NCBI RefSeq assembly: GCF_026151205.1
Contig: NC_087073.1
Coordinates: 19,248,837-19,312,836, forward strand
DNA length: 64,000 nucleotides
Source of the DNA: Bolinopsis microptera
Taxonomy: Eukaryota > Ctenophora > Tentaculata > Lobata > Bolinopsidae
Direction: 5' to 3'
The position numbers and the translations under genes are program-made. This document shows, in pieces, positions 55,150 to 64,000 of the stretch. A model generated the notes under the pieces. It saw nothing but the letters and a program-made list of their open reading frames with translations. It ran no database searches and had not been told where the DNA came from. The stretch's first letter is position 1; each line of letters opens with the position of its first letter.

Positions 55150-56840
55150 ATTAGGTATCATTTACAGCTGAGTTTCCTATAAAACTTAAGGAGGCTCTCA
55201 TTCGTCCAAGTTTGAAGAAACGTGGCCTTGACGGTGAATTACTATCTAACTATAGGCCTATTAGCAATCTCTCATTCTTGTCAAAAATCATTGAGAAGTG
55301 TGTATCTATACAGCTCACCAGTTATCTTGAGGATAACAACTTGCTTTCTAAAGTTCAGTCCGGCTATAGGAAGTTTCATAGCTGTGAAACTGCAACAACC
55401 AGAATCCATAACGACATCTTGATAACTATTGACAAGAAAACTAAAGTTGTTCTTTTACTTCTAGATTTGAGTGCTGCCTTTGATACTGTCAATCACCCAA
55501 GATTAATCAAGAAGCTAAGATCTGCCTATGGCATTACAGGCATTGCTCTTACATGGATCAGGTCCTACTTGGCTAACCGTTCATTTTGTGTTAAAGTCAA
55601 GGATTCGTCTTCCTCATCAACTGTTCTTGAGATAGGTGTGCCACAAGGTTCAATCCTTGGCCCCCTGCTATTCATATTGTACACCAAAGATCTTGAGAAC
55701 ATTGCAAGTATGCATGGGTGCTGTATTCATTTGTATGCTGATGACACCCAGCTGTATTTCACTCTTGATTCTGATGACCCATCACAGCTAGAGCACAATA
55801 TGGAACACTGTATGTCTGATATCAAGAAATGGATGACAAACAATTTCCTTCAACTGAATTCTTCTAAGACTGAAGTCATCGTTATATCCTCTAAATTTGA
55901 CTCAAAAAATATTCCAGCCTCTCTACAGATTGTTAAGGATCAAGAGCCACATGTTGTTAGTGGAACTGTGAAGAGTCTTGGGCTGTATTTGGACAGTTAT
56001 CTTTCAATGAGTGATCAGATTACGTCAGTGGTTCAAGCATGTAATATTCAGATCAGAAATTTGTGGTTTATTGCATCAAAACTGTCTTTTAACCTTAAGA
56101 TTCAGCTTGTTCATGCTCTAGTACTCTCTAGAATTGATTATTGCAATAGCGTATATTTTGGACTGAGCTCTTATGATTTAAGTCGTTTACAGAAGGTGCA
56201 AAATTCTGCTGTAAGATTTATTTTCGGGAGAGGAAGAAAGGCACACACTACTCCACTACTTAAGAAAGTTCATTTTCTACCAGTTAGATTTAGAATAGAT
56301 TTTAAGATTGCCCTACTTGCCTACAAGTGTTTAAATAATATAGCTCCTCCTTACTTAAAAGAGTTGATATCTCCTAGGCAGCAAAGTTTTAAAAATGTAC
56401 GTCTTGATAATGATTATTTTTACCTTAGTTTTCCGCCCTCTCCTAACTATGTAAACACAGAGAAAGCTTTTAGTCACTGTGCAGTTAAAGTATTTAATTC
56501 CCTGCCATACGACATAAGATCAGCTGAGTCAGTTACATCTTTCAAGACCAAACTTAAAACATACTTCTTTTCTCTAGCATTTGATTGATTTTGCATTTAC
56601 ATAGGTAAAATGAACTTGTCATGTCTAATTTTCAATTAAACTAAGCTCAGTTAATGTAAGAGCCGCTTTAGAAAGCACTGGAGTTTATCTCCAGGATTAA
56701 ATTATATCGAGTTATATGATTTAGCTATAAGGCGGTTTATAAAAGTTGTATTTATTATTATAAGGGTTAAATTTAAATTATTTAACCTTTTGGTGCTGTA
56801 TCAAAATAACATTAATTTATTATTATTATTATTATAACAA
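55150..56840 (+). mobile_element. CR1-like LINE, 5'-truncated
   Basis: The frame (open from ~55153, stop 56588) covers the RT domain: LSNYRPISNLSFLSKIIEKC, LLDLSAAFDTVNH (motif A), IGVPQGSILGPLLFILY, LYADDTQLY (catalytic YADD), then SKTEVIVIS and LGLYLDSYLSMSDQI. The C-terminal KVQNSAVRFIFGRGR, LKKVHFLPVRFRIDFKI and YKCLNNIAPPYL segments are typical of the CR1/Jockey group. A ~230-bp 3' UTR ends in (TTA)n at ~56817-56837. The RT frame is undisturbed, so the copy is young. No endonuclease is present. Confidence 0.92.
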
Positions 56841-57130
56841 GCTGACAGAATCGTCTTCCGAGAAAGTTTGACTTAATTGCAATGAGTATAACACCTCATC
56901 TTGTAATTTTTAGTTCCCTATTATCTATTTGTATTCTATCTATTCAATTTCAATGAGTCGAGTCCATATTGAAAAATAGATATTTGAGGTCAATCACTTT
57001 GGTAACCCTTTTAAACTTTTTCTTGGGTCGCAATATCCTTATTATACATATTTAATGGCACATGATACCCTTAAGTCATGACTATGTCTACCAAGCTTGG
57101 GCACCTACAATAGTGTGTTTATCGAATTTG
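56841..57130. other. Non-coding
   Basis: Nothing recognised between the CR1-like LINE and D2. Confidence 0.4.
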
Positions 57131-58118
57131 TTCTAGAAGCTCTTACAGGCATATTCTGCCCGATACGCGAGGGACTTCAGATACACCTTTCAATTCTAGA
57201 CTTTTTTTTGACCGCAGAATCGATTTAAAGTCGTTTTGAAATGATAAGTCTGAGTTTCCTCGGGTAAAAATTCCTCGGGTAAAATCCGCATTTTTGGGCC
57301 AAAAATAGGCCATAAAACCATGTTTTTTGAACTTTTGAGCAAGTTAATTTTGTTGGCACATCAGCAAAATTTGCATGAAGATAGCTGAAATACAGTCGCC
57401 GCGCAGATGATGGTATAAAAACAAAACAAACCCCTTAATTTTTCCCCAGGTAAAAATCCAAAAAGGTGGTCAAAATGTGCCCTTTTCAAGCTTAAAGTTT
57501 GAATAATTTTCTGCAGTTGTATTAAATCAACCCAAAAATAATTACATGGTGTTTGCCTAAATTTTTCCTTTCCGAGAAGTACCCACTTCATATACTTTAT
57601 CGAAGTTTGAATATTGTCACCCCGTAAGCGTTTTTGCCAAATTTTAAGAGGGTTTATTATATATTTTAATTTATATATTTTAAATTGATATTTAATAAAT
57701 GATTAAAAGAAGAAAAGTTTCCATACTGAAGCCTTTAGGTCCAAAAATATACCCATTATGCTCACTTAAAAACAACTCTAAATCAGTAGGCTGTCACTCT
57801 TTTAATTTTAGTAAAACAAAATTTTGTATCGTGATGGAGACCGGTGTCCATACAAAACATTTACTAGGTTGCCGTTTGGTGTGAGCAATAGCGAACAGCA
57901 CGCACACTCCTTTGCCCCGTCAACCTATATCTAATCTATTTAAAGAGTGACAACCATACTACACATTGAATTAGGATTCCTTTAAATATCAAATTGATTT
58001 AGTGTAAACTTGTTTACTCTGTAATAAATGGCATAAAATTGAAATTTTTGTTTAACTGAAATTTTTGTTTAGCTGATAGCAGAAAACACGTCTTTTTGCC
58101 CGTAAGAGCCTCTATAAG
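57131..58118 (-). mobile_element. DNA transposon D2, reversed copy of D1
   Basis: Ends TTCTAGAAGCTCTTACAGGC (left) and GCCCGTAAGAGCCTCTATAA (right) match the D1 terminal repeats with changes. Internal sequence at ~57560-57640 matches 46262-46340 plus 46447 onward in reverse, without B2. It carries extra A/T-rich sequence not seen in D1. Confidence 0.75.
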
Positions 58119-59003
58119 GGCTTTAAAACCGGTTTATTCAATACAATATAATATAAAAATAACCTGCAATAATATCGTAACATTCATGTCGATACTAACT
58201 GAAATAATATAATCTGTAGGTAAAATAATAATACTGTCACATAATTAAGATATATGATATAATTAAAAAAAATATCTCTTTTATTTCCAAACTAATTCTC
58301 ACACCAAGTTTTAATTCACACACCAAACTTTAAATTTCATCAAAATACAAAAGTCCTAATATGTCTCTTATCTCAATGCAATATCTCTGATTCTCTAGTT
58401 AAAAAGTCAGGGGTGCAGCTGTTGTACTTCAATTAAAACAATTGATCACGCTGGATCATGATGCTATTTTACCAAAATCAGCTACCTGTTTAGAATTGAT
58501 TGCTGAGCTCTGTGAAGACTGTGTGTAGTGAGTGTGTGTGTGTCTGTAGTGAGCGTTGGCCGGCTTTTTTATTCTTGTTGTTGTGCAGTAACATCGATAT
58601 TACTCATTATAGAGGTGCACCTTTGACTGAATCTCAAGCTAAGTTGAGACTTGAGACATAGCCATCCTCTTCGATGAAAATATGTGCACAGTGTCTTTTC
58701 CACAGCCAATTTTGTAACATCGATTAGCATGTATTACCTGTCGATTTTTGATCCCTTAAGGGGTCCTTGAACACATATAATTACGTAATCACTTATTGGA
58801 CAATTTTTAACCCCCCTCCATAATCAGTCTTCACATAGCTATTGTGTCAAAATTACATTTGGAAACCCCTTATTTGGAAACCCCCTCAACTGATATGTGA
58901 ACGACCCATAAACATCCTCAGAATGGCTTGGAGGGACTTAAATGCTTATTTTGTAGCCTCTGCAGTCACACAAATCTGCAATTTTTGAGGGTATAAAATA
59001 GGC
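58119..59003. other. Non-coding upstream of ARFGAP
   Basis: AT-rich, with a GT-rich stretch at ~58518-58553. No gene is recognised. Confidence 0.4.
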
Positions 59004-59480
59004 GGGGTGCAGCACCTAACCCCGCCAATTTCCGTCTAACCCCGCACTTGCAGAATTCAGCGGGATTACGCGGGGATTGGCGGGGTTAGGTGTTGCACAT
59101 AGCCCCGCCAATTTCCGTCTAACCCCGCACTTGCGGGATTACGTGGAATTATGCGGGATTACGCGGGATTACGCGGGATTGGGAGGGGATTCTGGACTCC
59201 AGGTGGGGATTCTGGACTCCAGGTGCCCATGGGGCAGCAATAACTATGTTTGGTCTAATTTTGTCTTGATTGGTGTACTCAACTCTTAGCTACTAGTCTC
59301 TTGAACGTGGTTAGAAAGTTTGATCAAAATTGAACGAAAATTTGAGTTGTGTGCAAAAAACTATATGACCACATTTGGGCATACGCACCAATTTTGATAG
59401 ATTCAGCCCATAACTTTGCATTTGTGAAGTGTCAATATTTTTGGATAAGACAAACTTAAAATATGAAATGTAGGCCAAAT
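59004..59480. repeat. GCGGGATTACGCG repeats and a diverged foldback arm
   Basis: 59004-59190 has AACCCCGCCAATTTCCGTCT twice and several GCGGGATTACGCGGGATT units in both orientations. 59330-59480 resembles the FB2 arm (AAAAACTATATGACCACATT ... GGGCATACGCACCAA), i.e. an old relative. Confidence 0.65.
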
Positions 59481-59728
59481 CTAACAAAAATTACGAAATG
59501 GCCCATTTCACAGTTCATGGTTTTTTGCAAAAGTGTCTTCACTGATAAGGATTAAGTAAATTTCAAAAATTTGGCAATCAAATTCTGAATTCTTCCCGGT
59601 AAACAGATATCCCTTTCCTGATCCCTTTTCCTGTTTATTTGATATTTCCCAAGTCGTATTAGCTGCCCAGCCCTTAAACACCCACTCACTCTTAAACTTA
59701 AAATTTGAATTATTTTAAGCTGGTTGAT

Positions 59729-62700
59729 ATGGATGCTCCTACAAAAGACGAGATTGAGCAGGTTTTCAAGAAATTGAAGTATGTTCCTGGAAACAAGGTT
59801 AGAACCCACCCTTCATTTTATAACACTTTAGATAACTTGCAGTTGCCCCATTTTGTCAACACCACTATCACTGACTGCCTGTCAGTTTGCTGAATAATAC
59901 ATATTCCAGGTTTGTTTTGACTGCAACAAAGTAAATCCCACCTGGTCATCCGTGACATTTGGTGTACTGATCTGTCTAGACTGTTCGAGCAAGCACAGAA
60001 ACCTTGGTGTTCATCTGTCCTTTGTGAGGAGCACTGATCTGGACAAATGGACTTGGGTTCAGCTACGTGCTATGCAGATTGGGGGAAATGCAAACGCTGT
60101 GAGTATTTTTAGCGAAAACTTTTAATTATTATCATTTATGTTATACAGGATACAATGGAACAAAATAAGGACTGATTTTACCTGAAAATGCCTTGTCACG
60201 TGACTGATGATAAGAATCAGGGGACATCAATACACCCACATCATTAGGGGACTAATCGTGCTAAACTAAATGGAATTTCGTTTAGCACTAAATAATTAAT
60301 TGATCTCGATATTTGTTCAGAAAGCTTTCTTCGCTGCAAATGGACTCAGTTCAACAACCGACTCAGTCCAGAAATACAACAGGTACTCATTAACACTTAA
60401 CAGCATTAATTGTATCCCAATTTACCATACACTTGGGGAAAGGAAAACAGTACAGTGTTTTAATTATTGAGTCCCAGTGGGATCACAGTGCTGCTTTCCC
60501 ATCAGGGGCTATGGTTAACAAGCACTCAAGTAAGGGGTAAATAGGGATAAGATGACAAGCCTGACAAGTTTATTTGACAGTGTTTAAAAGCCGTATTGTA
60601 AAATATCAAGTGATATCAAACTAAAATAGAGACTTTTTTAAACTTTGGGGGAAAGATAATCGAGGTACAGTAAATTGGGGTTTAGACTTAGCCATAATGA
60701 AATGAGTTTTTCTCGCTTTAATGCTTCGGTTTGTATTAGATTTTTAAATAAGATTCAAAAATTTCAGCCGAGCAGCTCGATTATACAGAAAGAAAATAGA
60801 AAATCAATCCCAAGAAACACAGCAACGATTTGGAAACCAGGTTCGTAATTGTGAGGTCATTATCGATCTATTCAGCTTCAGATAGGTAATCAATGAGGTT
60901 GAATATGTTATGAGTCAACCTTTGTAAACAACAAAATATATTTAATCACAGAACCTCAGATATAAATATGCTGACTTGTGCAAGTCTGAAATGGGCGTAA
61001 TTCATTGTTTTTAGTTGTCAGTTCTTGGAAGACAACCGTATTCCTATTATCGGACAATTCGTTAGGATTAGGGAATTTTAAATGTCATTGGATTCATATT
61101 TCATTTGCCAGATTATTAAGTTATTATTTTTATTATTATAAAAGAGGATCATACCGACAAAAATGATTCTTAAAAATACCTTAATGCGGTAAACTGTACC
61201 CTTGAAACAGATTTTCCCAACATCTGTTGCATGCAGCTATATCTCCAATTTCGTTCAATTCATGCAAGTTGTCTATTTGCAAATTTCTACTACTTAAATC
61301 ACTTCTTAAAACAGATAACAAGTTTATTCTAGGTCTCCCCAATCTTCCAATTAATAAATTATCTGATTCAATAGCAAAAGGGAGAGCCGTTTGGGCTGGG
61401 GTGTTCTATATACTCCTGAGAATGTGTGCAAACATCTTCCACCGCTGGTGTTCGATACGCTTGGATAACTTTTCAACTTTGCACCTTTCATACAATGCTT
61501 TGTTGCTTTTCATACCTTTAGGCCATTTAATGTTTAAAATGGACCTGAGGTGTCTACGATGAAGTGTGTCCATTTTCTCCATGGTTGCTTTCTTAGGACT
61601 CCAACTATTTGAGTTATAAATCAATACAGATACAACTTGAGCATCATATAACCTCAGCTTTCTTTCAAGGGAAATTTTCTTACCGGACAACCATACTTTT
61701 TCAAAGTTCTTAAAAGCAATCTCAGCTAGGATTCTCCTTCTTTGAATGTCCTTCTCAGTACACAGTAAGGAACCTAGTGACTTATTACTTCGCCATGGTT
61801 CGTTATTAGCTATTGGCTGACCGTTTGTGTCTTAATCGGATTTTTAAAAGTTATCAACATAAGTTAACCACTGTATACAGAAATCATGATTAAACTAATT
61901 GCACGCAAGAATTACAGCAGTCACGCAGCATTACAACTTCGTGTCACTTATCCAATTCTGAAGCTGCTAGAAAATATAATATAGTAAACTAGAGTCATAT
62001 GACATATTCCGTGCGGCTAATAACCCAACAGTCAACACCCAATCGTTCAACTCGGAATCCATGTAAGACTTGTGCATAATGCTTTATTGAATTCTTGCGG
62101 TTATTTGCTCATATTCCTCTTATTATTATTATTCTTTGATCTTAATCTACTCTCCCCTTAATTTACTCTGCTCAATAACTTTCAGCGTTATTCGTGGCGG
62201 TCACAATGTGATATTGACACTTTGTAGCGCGCGTGCATATTTAAGTAAGATGATCTGCGCTAAACACGCACGATTACATTATAACGCGCGATCTGGATAT
62301 TAATAAGTTTCCCTTTCAAGTTTACTATATTACGTAACACACGGGATTGTGAAACCGCTAGCTGTAAATTGTATGTACCAATTAAATTAAATAACATACG
62401 ATATGTTATTAACATTATGATAATGGACAATTGAGATTATATGACCTAACTCTCAGTTACATTTGGACACAGCGCCAAAGAGTCCTGTGCCAGTCGAAGT
62501 TGATTTCTTTGAGGATTTGTTGACACCTAAGGCTATCCCAGGTAAATACCCACAAATTGTTTACAATGATTTATCAATGTCAATGATACTGGTTGAACCT
62601 CGTTTGAGCTGAAGTACGTAAAGTCATGTTAAAATAGTTTTCTTAGACCATAGCCATCACTTCACTTCTCAAATATGTTACTTATTTACCCTTGAATATT

Positions 62701-64000
62701 ATGAACCTACTTTCATTTCAACCTGCAGAACCAGAAGTCATAAAACAAACTAAAACAGAATTTTCGTATCTCTTATATGTTTTAAAAGAAATCCCCCTCC
62801 AGAAGTCATAGACCCTGCACCAATCGTGGAACCCACTAAACCGGACTCACTGCCTCAGTCAACATTCCAGCCTACTTTTCAATCTTCCTTCAAACCCGCT
62901 CCTCTGAAAAGTAAGAATAACGTTTTATATGTTATTATTTGTCTAGTTTCACCAATCCCACTGATTTTTCGACTTCAATGATGTGTTAAAGTTGTAAGAT
63001 GATAATTTCAGCGAACCAACAAACGTACGTACCATCGCTGACTCCAGCTACTGGCCTGTCTTCTGCTAGAAAGGGTGCCCCTAGAAAGAAAGGAGGGGTA
63101 AATTTTTTGACAATTTGTTTTGGGCGATACTCTCGCCCAAATTTGAAAGAATTTCTTTTAGCTTGTGTTTATGTATTCTACGAGTACAATTATTTGAAGA
63201 TCTGAATAATTACAGCTTGGAGGAATGGGTGGAGCTAAGAAAACTTCAAGAAAAATCGGTGATATTGAGTCTTCTGTTGATTCACGAAGAGCTGCAGAAA
63301 ATGACATACGGAATGATCAAGAAAACATAGATCGACAAACTGCTATGTAAGTACTAATTCATACACAATTTATGACAAACATTGCTGAAAAAATGTAACT
63401 ATTGCTGCATATCCTGTCTGTATTGTCTTATATATGTTATGAGCAATATCATTACTTGTTTCACTATTGAATGGTTCTTATCAGGGATATGCTATCACGT
63501 GATGTTGAACAAAAGGCCTCACTCTCTACCAGTCGAGAAACAGCATCTGGTCCCAACAAAACATCCAGTGACAGACTTGGTACGTCTTCTTGTTTTAAGC
63601 TTTACTAATATATATTTTTCAGATCTTTATTTCAAAGAAGAAACTCTTAAAGAACGACAAAAAACTTTAACAATGCCGCACAGCAAGTCTTAAAAACTGA
63701 GAATTTTTGTTGCTAATATTGATAAAAACTATGTTCAGGTATGGGAATGGGCAGACTTGGAGTTCGATCTAATATTTCCCACAATGTGTCAACTAACTCC
63801 AAGGTAAATTGAAATGAGGCGTTGAATGTTAGCACTATTCAGAAAATATATTATGTTTTGTAGATAATATGTGAATAACAATTGAAAGCGTTCCCCAGAA
63901 TCACATTACTCCTTAGTTTACCAACAGAATCTACCCAGGTAGTCGAGCAGGAAACGCCGAATGTGTACACCAAGCCATCTCCCTCGTCGTATGTTGATGA
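59729..64000 (+). CDS. ARFGAP2/3 (Arf GTPase-activating protein), 5' part
   Basis: This Golgi/COPI Arf1 GAP is represented by eleven exons: 59729-59797, 59910-60098, 60321-60382, 60768-60840, 62457-62541, 62803-62910, 63012-63097, 63216-63346, 63485-63579, 63739-63803 and 63939-beyond 64000. All junctions are GT-AG and phase-consistent. Exon 1 starts [20 protein letters not shown]. The zinc finger CxxC-x16-CxxC spans residues ~25-48 (CFDC ... CLDC), followed by the catalytic arginine in [16 protein letters not shown]. Exon 4 has [11 protein letters not shown]. Exon 10 has [15 protein letters not shown], matching the DRLGMGFG(N)xRSxISHS motif specific to ARFGAP2/3 (the Glo3-type region). The 3' end lies beyond the window. 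ARFGAP2 versus ARFGAP3 cannot be decided; invertebrates often have one gene. Intron 4 contains a LINE fragment. Confidence 0.92.
61200..61765 (-). mobile_element. LINE 3'-ORF fragment in ARFGAP intron 4
   Basis: The minus-strand frame contains [40 protein letters not shown] and [20 protein letters not shown], homologous to the connection domain of the LINE at 3.75-6.1 kb (KTRLKIYEAQVVSVLMYN, HRKHLRQI). It lies antisense to the host gene. Confidence 0.8.

Overview
The window is nuclear DNA of an animal, almost certainly an invertebrate. The genes contain phase-consistent GT-AG introns, there are no operons or Shine-Dalgarno sites, and the gene set is animal-like (Rab3, LDLa-containing LGR-type GPCRs, RABIF, mitochondrial mL41). 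Much of the sequence is interspersed repeats of several classes: non-LTR retrotransposons, a Penelope-type fragment, an LTR element, foldback elements, very small DNA-transposon derivatives, a tRNA SINE and minisatellites. I cannot fix the phylum from the sequence alone.

Left gene block (0.7-15.1 kb, all on the minus strand). From right to left it holds a mitochondrial ribosomal protein mL41 candidate (14.8-15.1 kb), a six-exon Rab3 GTPase (12.0-14.3 kb), RABIF/MSS4 (9.6-10.1 kb), an intronless orphan of 467 aa (7.4-8.9 kb), a 202-aa charged orphan (3.1-3.7 kb), and the first four exons of PWP2 (0.7-2.0 kb), whose remainder lies to the left of the window. RABIF binds exocytic Rabs, including Rab3, so Rab3 and RABIF are functionally linked neighbours. 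A truncated LINE split by a 908-bp foldback element lies between the 202-aa and 467-aa genes.

Repeat block (15.4-35 kb). This holds a Penelope-like GIY-YIG fragment, a 2.1-kb near-perfect tandem duplication, a 1.4-kb TTAA-flanked foldback element, a LINE with a 12-bp target duplication that splits an older ORF, 99-bp and 27-bp tandem repeats, and many very small mobile elements.

Receptor block (35.5-51.2 kb). Two related LDLa plus seven-transmembrane receptors sit on opposite strands with their 3' ends facing each other. Between them are a (CAGGGT)n tract, a 6.1-kb LTR retrotransposon with TG...CA LTRs and a CCGGG target duplication, a ~1-kb DNA transposon and a degenerate telomere-like tract. 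The second receptor ends in a cytoplasmic tail encoded by a 42-bp minisatellite.

Right block (51-64 kb). After a MULE-like fragment, a tRNA-derived SINE and a CR1-like LINE comes the 5' part of ARFGAP2/3 on the plus strand, with eleven exons placed before the window ends.

The most distinctive signal is a set of extremely short (60-137 bp) elements in four sequence families. Each family has at least one copy flanked by an exact 8-bp target duplication, and they are built largely from short hairpins. One insertion is verified by an empty site elsewhere in the window. Other points of note are a four-fold tandem duplication of a Rab3 5' splice site and the minisatellite-encoded GPCR tail.
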